The notes under the pieces are model-generated. The model saw only the letters and a list, made by a program, of their open reading frames with translations. It was not told where the DNA came from and did no database searches. The position numbers were made by a program, and so were the translations under genes. A DNA stretch of 22,421 nucleotides from CAZSAL01 sp964604825 (lineage in GTDB: Bacteria > Elusimicrobiota > Elusimicrobia > 2-01-FULL-59-12), in contig CAZSAL010000044.1 of the NCBI GenBank assembly GCA_964604825.1, positions 1 to 22,421 on the forward strand, read 5' to 3'. This document shows, piece after piece, positions 1 to 7,600 of the stretch (position 1 is the stretch's first letter; the number at the start of each line of letters is the position of its first letter).

Positions 1-475
1 TGCCGATTGCCACACGGTCGTCTGTCGCCCCGTCACACTTGGCGTATTGCAGCAGATTCACAACAGGACCGGAGACGTTGCTCGCTGTCCCAATTGTGAA
101 ATAGTAGTTATAGTTCGCGCTGCCTATCGTGATCGTTGCCATATATTGCCCTGGCAAAAACCACCCACCCATGTTCCCATACGGATCAGCTGATGATACG
201 CAGGTCGATGTCCCATTCAAAACGACCTGCATTGGTATTGGGGAGTTGGGACAAGCCGTGGAGCTTGTGGCCGAAATATAGGTCGTCGCCAATGTATTGC
301 AAGTAGAACCGGAGCATGAAAAGAATTGCACTCCTGCGCCGGGAATAGCATAAACCGGAAGCAGATTGCCGCCAGATGCCTGCACTGTAGTGACCGGCAA
401 ATCCCAGCGCACATTCTGTCCGAATGCGGCATAAGAAACAAACATTAGAGCAGCAAAGATGATGATACGTTTCAC
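1..475 (-). CDS. Tailspike / pectate-lyase-like beta-helix protein, N-terminal fragment with signal peptide (partial, runs off window)
   Basis: The frame is open from a GTG at 473-475 to the window edge, giving 158 residues; the rest lies outside. GGAGGA sits 8 nt upstream of the GTG, and the start overlaps the previous stop as GTGA. Residues 1-19 look like a Sec signal peptide (KR, then a hydrophobic stretch, then AFG before Gln20). Residues 38-130 are Gly/Ser/Thr-rich with four cysteines, probably an Ig-like beta-domain. Residues 146-157 read KCDGATDDRVAI, the DG-TDD-AI signature that opens the right-handed beta-helix of the pectate_lyase_3 type found in phage tailspikes and depolymerases. 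Its place after the ejection genes is where P22 gp9 lies. I infer a receptor-binding or polysaccharide-degrading spike. The catalytic region is not visible, and the signal peptide is odd for a virion protein. Confidence 0.75.
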   Translation of the reverse strand, partial: MKRIIIFAALMFVSYAAFGQNVRWDLPVTTVQASGGNLLPVYAIPGAGVQFFSCSGSTCNTLATTYISATSSTACPNSPIPMQVVLNGTSTCVSSADPYGNMGGWFLPGQYMATITIGSANYNYYFTIGTASNVSGPVVNLLQYAKCDGATDDRVAIG

Positions 476-1542
476 TGAGTAATTCCTCCAGCAATTTTCC
501 CTAAAATCCCAAGACGTTTTAATCCCTCTGCGGTGAGAGCCATACCTCCGCCAATTGCAGCCTTTTTCAGCACATTATTAAACCGCGCTCCGCGTGCGTA
601 TTCCCTCATGTTATTGGCATAATCTTCACCGCGCCCGATTGTTCCTGCCGCATTCGTAAGATCAGTATTGAGAGCTTCACGAACATTCCCTAAATCCATA
701 CGAAGATTCGGCCTCTTGGGGTTCTCGATCATGCTCTTTAGCATTCCGGGTTTAGCAGTTTCTCTGCTGATGTTTGTGTAAAATTTGCGAGCCTCTGGAA
801 AATTGATAGGCTCAGGAGATGGAGTTTCCATAGGCATACCGCTCAGTTCTGCCTCATTTCTTGCCAGCATATTCAGCTTAGGAGCGGCTGGCATTATTCG
901 ATTAGAGAGTTTAGTTGCCGTAGAAGATGGCAGCCCTCCCGTCTTAACTGTCTGCCGAAAGGTTCCCAATGCAGGCTGCGTTTCGCTCATTCCTACAGGG
1001 ACATCAGATGCTTCCCGCGCTATCGTTGCAAGATTCTGTCCAGCAATTCTCTTACTTGGAATTAATAGCTTATTCAGTGCGCTTTCCGCTCCCCCTTCCG
1101 GTCCAACAGCGAACGACAAAGGAATTGTCGCAGTTTGCGCAGCGCCTGAGATAAGATGACCTGCTCCGATGACAGGATGACCTTCGGCTATTTCTCCGCT
1201 TCCTTGGCCCAGCTTTGCCAATCCAAGTGGCACGCTTCCCATGTAATCAGCCTGCGCAGGCGATACTCCAGACTCAAGTCCTGAGTATCCCTTATCGCCT
1301 TGACCTTGAAGATAGCCCAAACCTTTGCCTACAATGGTTCGGTTTCCCCCGCTGCGCAGATCGAGTCCAACATCTTTGAAATATTGCCCTGGACCTCGCG
1401 GCGGAGTCGGCCCAATTGTTGCAGTGGGCGCAACTGGTGGTTTGACTATAGGAGACGCTTCGCCTTGCGTTTGCGCATACTTCTCCCACGGCCCAGTCTG
1501 CGGAGTGGATATAGGTGCGAATTTTTCCCAAGGTCCAGGCAT
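472..1542 (-). CDS. Putative ejection (internal virion) protein, 356 aa
   Basis: The chosen start is the ATG at 1542, which overlaps the previous stop as TAATG and has AGGTG 7 nt upstream; a TTG seven codons earlier is open but inside the previous gene. The N-terminus carries a repeated short motif, GPWEKF and GPWEKY, about 15 residues apart, followed by a Pro-rich linker to about residue 55. A Gly-rich, weakly hydrophobic stretch covers about residues 110-150, and the C-terminus (AAIGGGMALTAEGLKRLGILGKIAGGITQ region) is Gly/Ala-rich and could be a membrane-active helix. I do not recognise a named family. Position between a Gln/Ala-rich virion protein and the tailspike matches the ejection proteins of P22-like phages (gp20/gp16), which leave the capsid with the DNA. 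That role is inferred from order and composition. Confidence 0.6.
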   Translation of the reverse strand: MPGPWEKFAPISTPQTGPWEKYAQTQGEASPIVKPPVAPTATIGPTPPRGPGQYFKDVGLDLRSGGNRTIVGKGLGYLQGQGDKGYSGLESGVSPAQADYMGSVPLGLAKLGQGSGEIAEGHPVIGAGHLISGAAQTATIPLSFAVGPEGGAESALNKLLIPSKRIAGQNLATIAREASDVPVGMSETQPALGTFRQTVKTGGLPSSTATKLSNRIMPAAPKLNMLARNEAELSGMPMETPSPEPINFPEARKFYTNISRETAKPGMLKSMIENPKRPNLRMDLGNVREALNTDLTNAAGTIGRGEDYANNMREYARGARFNNVLKKAAIGGGMALTAEGLKRLGILGKIAGGITQ

Positions 1543-3107
1543 TATTTTTTCACCTGCTCCCAACTCGATTGCTTCGCTGGATCGCCACCCTTGAATTTGT
1601 AGCCGTCAACTACATCGCCAGTTTTTGGCGCGCCGCCCTGCGCCGGATGATTACTGCGATTTGCCGGTTGCTGTGCCAAGCTCGTGAATGTCTTTGGTAA
1701 GAGCATAAGACCATTGATAGAGGCTATGGTGGAGTCCGGGTCTTTCGCCAATCCTCCAACCATCTTCTCAAAAGCCTCCATCGCATTCGTGCTTCGGAAC
1801 GCATGAAGAGCGGGCTGCGTGGCTGCGAAACTCATCAATTCGGTCATCAATTTAGCGGCATCGGGATCAGAAACCGGAGTTCCGGAGAGCCATTGATTAT
1901 AGTAAGAGGAAAGATTTCCCAGAATCTCCCGATGATCGTTAATGTCTTTGATAATCTGCGGCCCAAGTTGCTCGATTGCAGCCCCTTGGAATATCTGGTG
2001 CGCTGCCTGTCCTGTTGGAGCCGCGCCCATGTCGATGTCGAAAGCATGGGTTTCTGGATTGAACTGATAGCGATGCTGCACATTATCTGGACCTAGCAAT
2101 TCTGTTGTCTTCGTAGTCAGCATTTCCGGCAAAACTTGCGCATAGTTTGGCGGAGCTATTCCACGGTCAATCGTGTAGGCTTTTGTGCTTGGATCGCGCT
2201 CCATCACGTGCGGCTGGCCAGCCTGCATCGTAATGATGTGCGGTTGAGGTTTATTCGCAGCCGCTGCATCTCGCGCTGCTTGCTGCAAATCAGCCACGCT
2301 CAGTTTAGTTGCATTTGCCTGCTCGCCAATCGTTTGCTTCGTTTGATTGATTCCAGACTGCTTCGCCAGAGCAGCTCGGCTTGCGGCGTTCAGCATGGTT
2401 CCGACTGGCACACCTAGCGCAGCTGACTCCTCTTCGGTTGTCGGCGTCAATTCAGCAGCACGCGCCTGTTGTTCTTCGAGGTCGCCTTTTTGCTGCAATC
2501 CTGCCGTCTGCGCTTGCTTCTCTGCGTTGGCCTCATCCTGCGTAAGTGCAGTATTGGCCTGCCCAACAAGCATATTATGGCGAATGGTCGTGCCCGGTAT
2601 TTCGCGGGCAATTCCCGGCGCTCCATTAGCCAGCGTATCGCCAATCTTTCCGGCTACCTGAGCTACGCCTCCCAATAGCTTCCCGGCAAGTGGATGGTCC
2701 TGGCCGAAACTTGAGTTGGTGATGTTGTGATAGATGCTATCGACGGGCGCTCCCTGATCTATCAGCCGGGAACGTTCTACTGTATCGCCTTGAATTGTTC
2801 CCATCGGGATATGCTCACCTGTCGTCATCATTGCCTGTCCACGCTTGGGACCAGTTACCAGTTGTGGCTTAGGGCTAGGCAACGCAGACATGGTGGAAAG
2901 TGAGGGAGTTGCGGCTGGCAAAGAAATGTTTCCTGGAGAAGCGGAATCAGGGCGCGGCAAAAGCGTTCCAGGAACGGCAGCCGTCTGTGGGGTAGCGACA
3001 GAAGAAGGCATGGAACTTCCCGCTACCTTTGTCACAACAGCCTGAGCCGCGGGAGACATGGCCTGTAGATGCCCTTGAATTTCTGTCAATAGGGGGTTGA
3101 AGTCCAT
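1542..3107 (-). CDS. Putative ejection (internal virion) protein, 521 aa
   Basis: The ATG at 3107 follows the previous stop directly (TAAATG), with a GGGGAGG Shine-Dalgarno overlapping the end of that gene. The first 100 residues are Pro/Ser/Ala-rich and probably disordered. Residues about 130-175 are Gly/Ala-rich. A long Ala/Gln/Glu-rich helical part follows (about 185-300, with QAQTAGLQQKGDLEEQQARA), probably coiled coil. The C-terminal half looks globular and the protein ends GGDPAKQSSWEQVKK, which recalls the PWEK repeats at the start of the next gene. Low-complexity, Ala/Gln-rich proteins of this size between the tail hub and the tailspike are typical of podovirus ejection proteins. No enzymatic motif, such as a lytic transglycosylase, is seen. 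Family membership is unconfirmed. Confidence 0.6.
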   Translation of the reverse strand: MDFNPLLTEIQGHLQAMSPAAQAVVTKVAGSSMPSSVATPQTAAVPGTLLPRPDSASPGNISLPAATPSLSTMSALPSPKPQLVTGPKRGQAMMTTGEHIPMGTIQGDTVERSRLIDQGAPVDSIYHNITNSSFGQDHPLAGKLLGGVAQVAGKIGDTLANGAPGIAREIPGTTIRHNMLVGQANTALTQDEANAEKQAQTAGLQQKGDLEEQQARAAELTPTTEEESAALGVPVGTMLNAASRAALAKQSGINQTKQTIGEQANATKLSVADLQQAARDAAAANKPQPHIITMQAGQPHVMERDPSTKAYTIDRGIAPPNYAQVLPEMLTTKTTELLGPDNVQHRYQFNPETHAFDIDMGAAPTGQAAHQIFQGAAIEQLGPQIIKDINDHREILGNLSSYYNQWLSGTPVSDPDAAKLMTELMSFAATQPALHAFRSTNAMEAFEKMVGGLAKDPDSTIASINGLMLLPKTFTSLAQQPANRSNHPAQGGAPKTGDVVDGYKFKGGDPAKQSSWEQVKK

Positions 3108-3764
3108 TTATCCGCCTCCCCCCATTACTCCGCTGATTATTCCGTTCATCGCATTGGCACCCGCACCCTGCAAGTATTTCTGCCAGAATGACTGAGGGGC
3201 CTTGATTTCGGTTGCAAGAGCATTATTTGAAGCGTTCAAACCTCCCAAAGCCTGCGCTTCATTGGTTCCGTAAAGACCCTGTAATCCTTTCAATCCCTCT
3301 TCCTGTTGTTGATTCTTGATGCCGATATTTTCGTTCTGCGTAGCGAGATTTGCTCTGGAGAGATTCTGGCCGGCCGCCTCTCCGCTCTTCGCAATGGCCG
3401 CATCCGCAGTGCCAGCGTTCTTTGTCCGGGCTGCCAGAAGCGATCCTTGACCCACAGCGCCGGCGTTCGCACCGCCAGCCGTCTGCATATTGGAGGTCTG
3501 AATTTTTGCCATGTCCGCGGGATTGATGCCCTGCGGATTGGTAGCCATCGTGGTCAGCGTGGGATTCAGAGTTCCATAGAGGGAGGCCGCATTATTCTGG
3601 CCAGTGGCAGAGATATTTTGGCCGGTTGCTTCATTCTGGAAAAGGTCTTTTTTTGCGCCGGTTCCTATGTTGCAAAGTTCAAGCGGTCCGGTATATTCGT
3701 AAGCTTCATCGGCGAGAAGCTGGCCGCTTTCAATATCCCAAACGGTTCTCGTGTGGACCTTCAT
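3108..3764 (-). CDS. Putative internal virion / ejection protein, Gly-Ala-Asn-Gln-rich, 218 aa
   Basis: ATG at 3764 is preceded by GAGGGAGAG, an excellent Shine-Dalgarno, and lies 35 nt inside the end of the GNAT-like gene in another frame. Residues 1-35 form a short distinct head (VWDIESGQLLADEAYEY). The rest is strongly enriched in Ala, Gly, Asn, Gln and Thr with few large hydrophobics. The C-terminus turns amphipathic (FWQKYLQGAGANAMNGII) and ends in a GVMGGGG tail. This resembles P22 gp7-type small ejection proteins, which are Ala/Gly/Gln-rich and membrane-interacting. It is the first of three consecutive genes of that flavour. The function is inferred from order and composition; there is no sequence signature I can name. 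Confidence 0.6.
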   Translation of the reverse strand: MKVHTRTVWDIESGQLLADEAYEYTGPLELCNIGTGAKKDLFQNEATGQNISATGQNNAASLYGTLNPTLTTMATNPQGINPADMAKIQTSNMQTAGGANAGAVGQGSLLAARTKNAGTADAAIAKSGEAAGQNLSRANLATQNENIGIKNQQQEEGLKGLQGLYGTNEAQALGGLNASNNALATEIKAPQSFWQKYLQGAGANAMNGIISGVMGGGG

Positions 3765-4119
3765 GCTCTCCCTCTGCGAGAAAGATTGCTGATTGCAAGC
3801 CTTCCAGCCAACCTAAAGACGCCAGCCTCCGTAAGAAGCCTCGTTCGATCTTCGGCGCAACGAGAGCGATAATCCTCCTGTAGCCCGTTTCGTTCATCCA
3901 GGCTAGTTGCCGCGCCTGGAACGTTCTCAACCAGTGCATCCTTGCCGCCGGGTGGCCTTTTGCCAGCTTCAAACAAGCTTCCGGAACCATCCTGAACCCG
4001 CCGTGCCCGACAATGCGGCCATCCTCGACTAAAACCCATTCACGGTCTAACTTAGGTACATCCCCATCATACAAGACGCGCAATTCTTCCTCATCCGTCT
4101 CTTGCCGATCGCGCATCAT
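3730..4119 (-). CDS. GNAT-like (N-acetyltransferase fold) phage protein, 129 aa
   Basis: The start is one of two adjacent ATGs (ATGATG, 4119 or 4116) overlapping the TGA of the previous gene, so translation is probably coupled; no strong Shine-Dalgarno is seen. An open extension upstream to 4308 is only a shadow of the previous gene. Residues about 25-45 (EWVLVEDGRIVGHGGFRMVP) look like the beta2-beta4 sheet of GNAT proteins, the middle helix contains RTFQARQLAWMNETGYRRI, and RGFLRRLASLGWLEG resembles the late GNAT motif in which a residue pair faces acetyl-CoA. A textbook acetyl-CoA pyrophosphate loop (Q/RxxGxG/A) is not obvious, so it may be non-catalytic. GNAT-like genes occur next to internal virion protein genes in other podoviruses. 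The substrate is unknown. Confidence 0.55.
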   Translation of the reverse strand: MMRDRQETDEEELRVLYDGDVPKLDREWVLVEDGRIVGHGGFRMVPEACLKLAKGHPAARMHWLRTFQARQLAWMNETGYRRIIALVAPKIERGFLRRLASLGWLEGLQSAIFLAEGEHEGPHENRLGY

Positions 4120-4694
4120 CTGATTGGCGGCTGTCCCGTCGTACTGCGAAACGCTACCTTTCCAGGTCCTGACGGACCTCCATCCCCCGGAACGCTGGTT
4201 CCTGTGCTTTGCGATGGCAACCAAAGCGGACCAGCCACGCTTCCCCCGCCCTGCACGGCTATCGGGGTTGCCCCTCCATGAATGACTGGAGCAGTAGGGC
4301 CGCTCCACGGATAGGATTTGTAGGCCTGCACATAGCGCGTCTGGTTGCCGATGAATTCAGTATGGTTGCGCAGTTCTGTCCCGGATGCCTGAGTATGAAT
4401 GGCATTCACAAAATTAGGGTTATCTGCGTGCGCTACCCAATACTGCACACCCCTGTAAAGCGGTTCTTGATCATTCAGCGCAACGTGCATGTAGCCATCC
4501 CGCGCCGTGACCTGTATTCCCATCGGAGCCGACGGAGGTTCCGGCTTTCCTGTAGAGTTGCCGTTAGTCTGCAATTCCACATTATTGTGCGCGACGGCGA
4601 TGCTTTGGAGAGCCTCGTACACACGCCCGGCCAATTCCGGGGTCCATTCCTGCGCAGAACGAATAAAAGCGAGGTTTTTGATGTTCAATGTCAT
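4116..4694 (-). CDS. Fibronectin type III-like tail protein, 192 aa
   Basis: ATG at 4694 overlaps the TGA of the hub gene as ATGA. Residues about 1-50 include a helical stretch (RVYEALQSIAVAHNNVEL) that could trimerise. Residues about 52-138 look like one fibronectin-III-type beta-sandwich: PSAPMGIQVTARDGYMHVAL at the start, then a YRGVQYWVAHAD strand and TRYVQAYKSYPWSGPTAP near the end, the usual position of the G strand. The C-terminal 55 residues are Gly/Pro/Ser-rich and probably flexible. Its place right after the hub suggests a tail-tip, needle-like or hub-attached accessory protein. FnIII modules are common on phage surfaces and are thought to aid weak binding to glycans. Exact role unknown. 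Confidence 0.6.
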   Translation of the reverse strand: MTLNIKNLAFIRSAQEWTPELAGRVYEALQSIAVAHNNVELQTNGNSTGKPEPPSAPMGIQVTARDGYMHVALNDQEPLYRGVQYWVAHADNPNFVNAIHTQASGTELRNHTEFIGNQTRYVQAYKSYPWSGPTAPVIHGGATPIAVQGGGSVAGPLWLPSQSTGTSVPGDGGPSGPGKVAFRSTTGQPPIR

Positions 4695-7600
4695 TGAGCG
4701 GCCCCGCGCGTCTTCAATCTAGTCGCAATCAACGCGACCGTCACCATCTGCAAATTATAGGCGTTGTCCGTCTGGCCCTCCAGCGGAACAGACGAGAACT
4801 TAAGAAAGAACCGGCTGCCGCGCGCGATAATCATGCCGCCGTATCCCCATTGCAAATCAATATTCGGCTGGCTTACCGTGCGCTCGCAGGAAAGAGGCCA
4901 AAGATTTGCCGGATTGTTTGGCGCAACTTGCACGAGCATGGTCCCTGCTGGCCAAGTGACCGTCGCCAGGACTCCAAAGAACCCTTTCTGGTGGCTTCCT
5001 ACCTGCAGTTGCTGTTCAGCTCCGCGATTCACGAATCCGTAAGTGAAATAGTAGCTCGAAACCTGACCATAATCGTCATCCGTGTATTTGTTTGGATTGA
5101 GCGTATAGACGTTGCCGAAACCGCCTACTCCGGGGGTCAATCCGTTTCCTCCGCCAAGGACGAGCGAAAGCGTTCCTGCCTCGCGGTACATCAGCGCGGC
5201 GCTGTTCATGCTCATGTTCCAAAGAGACCATTTTCGCGAATTGTCCGTCGCAATCAATTTTCCGGTGAAGCTCACCCGGAACGGCGGAGATCCCGCGATG
5301 GACTGCGCAGAATCAAGCTGCCGATACGACATGAATAGAAGCTTATTGGGCGCGGTTGCAGAACCAAGCGGAACGCCAAAATAGAGCGCCCTTTCAACTG
5401 GGTCATTTACCGCCCAGACGGTCAATGCCGCCGCCGGATTGATTTGCTCCCAGTCAGGCTGGATTTCCTGCGAAATCTTGTCAGGATAGGCGCCGCCGAA
5501 GATTCGGGCTCCCGAGAGAGAGGCCCAGGCCATCCATTCCTCGCCTCCCGATGCCGCCATATCGTCCGCCTGCGATTTTGTGAGGGAGAATGCCGATAAT
5601 GCTCCGCAGTTCGCCCCTACCTCATTCACGGTCCACCCTGACGGCTCTGTGGTTCCATTGTCGGTCGTTTCGTGCAGCCTTCCGGACGGTTCCTGCGTCA
5701 GCATATAGAACGTCTCGCGCAAAATGCCGAAATCCATCACTTTGCGCGTGTCCGTGACCGGGCCGAACTTGCCCGTTACTCCATCGATACCCTCTTGATT
5801 ATTTCCGTAGGAGCCGAAAAGAACGCCGTCTAGGTAGGGAGTCTGAATAGGGATGATTTCCAGTTCGTCCAGAACAACGGTGACAGGCGCGTGCAACAGA
5901 CCTACGCCGCCAGAAAGAATCAATTGAAGATCGGGAGGAATAGATACGGGCGTGGAACCATTAAAGGTCGCCTCCGCATAACCTGTAAACGCGGCATTTC
6001 CGATATTGTAGGCCGCATAAGAATCAAACGTAGTGCTTGCCGAGTAAAGATCGAACTGCACAAATCCGCCTACTGTGCTGTTCGCAGGAACGCTTATCCA
6101 GAAGCGAACCTTGTAGGTCATGTTCGGCGCAAGGATTGGATTGCCATATGCATCAGCATAGGCCGATTGCCAGAGAATCTGTGCAGTGGTCCCATGCGTA
6201 ATAGGATTGCATACGAGTTCAAGCTGGCCTCCGGTCGGACGAGAGGCAAGCGAGACAATCGTCCATGTCGGTGTGCCATCCAGATTTTGCCATCCCTGCA
6301 CTGCGATAAGATCCGTTCCCGCGGCATCGGCATCAAACCCCATATTGAGCAAATTCTGAATTTTGTTGCGCTGCCCATAAGTAATAAGCCGGGTCGCATA
6401 TTGCCCAAATCCGAGCGCGCCATCGAGAACAATTTGAGAGAGAAGGTCATTGCCCGGAATCGAGGTCGCTATGCCGCCAAAAAGCGAGTTATCGGAAAAA
6501 TCAAGTAGAATTGTAGTTGTCACATTGTCGTTTATCTGCGTCGCGGTCGAAACTATTTGCCCGTTGACTTGCGCCGGGACAGGAAGGTAGAAGAAATAAG
6601 CTCCATCCGCTCCAGTGAACTCAAGAATGCGCGCAACGATATTCGACGGGCCAATCGGGATGCTCGCCACTTGCAGATATTCTCCGCCGTTGGCGATGAA
6701 TTTGACATAGGGGCTTGGCTTTAAGATTGCCCCTTGTCTTGTCAGATAATTCACGCGCATCAGGTGGAACCCTGGCGCCGCCTGTCCGAAAGGCGTTACC
6801 GTTCCCACTGCCGAAGTAGAGCCATTCGGCCCATATTGCTGATATTGAAACTGCGTCGGAGAAATGACATTCGTTACATAGAAAGTTCCCTCCCAAATGA
6901 ATCCCACGGTTCCTGTCGTCCATGTCCCATCGCAATAAGTGATCGGGACAAGAAACGTGGTGGGGCTGGGGGCCGATTCCACCTGAAAATAGCTTGGAGT
7001 GGGCGTATCTGGAATAGGCCATGAGATTGTGATGTTGCCCGTGCTTGCCGTCGCGTTGATTACGTCCGGATCGGTCGCAGTGATTGGCGTTTGCGTATAG
7101 GTGATCTGGTCGGGGTTAGGAATGGTTTCTACTGTGAAGGTTCCATTAAAGCTAAAAGTGGTGCTTCCTGTCGCCGTGGTGACAGAGGCCACCGATATGA
7201 CGCTCCCGATCGTGAGCCTATGAGACGTGCTTGTAGTGATTGTCGTTCTGCCTGATGACCATTGCGCAGCAGAGATGTTTGCGACCGCTCCCGGTTCCAC
7301 CCCGACAATCGAAACATACTCCTCCGGAGCCAGTCCATGCGGTTGCGTTGTCGTTACCAGGGCTAGGCCAGGATTGGATTCATTATCGATGACAATGGAA
7401 GAGATAATGCCCACTGTACCTGAGCCGGAGAGTGTGTAATAAACCGTCACCGTGAATGGCTGAACGAGGAACAGACGCACGTCCGGGCAATCAACGGCTA
7501 CCGCGAATCCGAAGGATGGGTCATTGACTATGATTGGAGTAAGAGACGCACCCCATAAATCCGCCGCGCCTCCATAGGATTGGTTCACGCCGGGGTAAAT

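Noticed and set aside
186..494. 102-codon minus-strand frame over the tailspike start
   Set aside because: Cys/Leu/Arg-rich and out of frame with the GTG-started tailspike, which has a better Shine-Dalgarno and recognisable domains.
4120..4308. Upstream extension of the GNAT-like gene
   Set aside because: This part lies inside the fibronectin-like gene in another frame, is Arg/Ser/Gly-rich and lacks GNAT features; the ATGATG at the junction is the natural start.
4688..5338. 216-codon plus-strand open frame across the hub gene
   Set aside because: Arg- and Ser-rich nonsense-like composition opposite a well-supported gene; no Shine-Dalgarno or motif.
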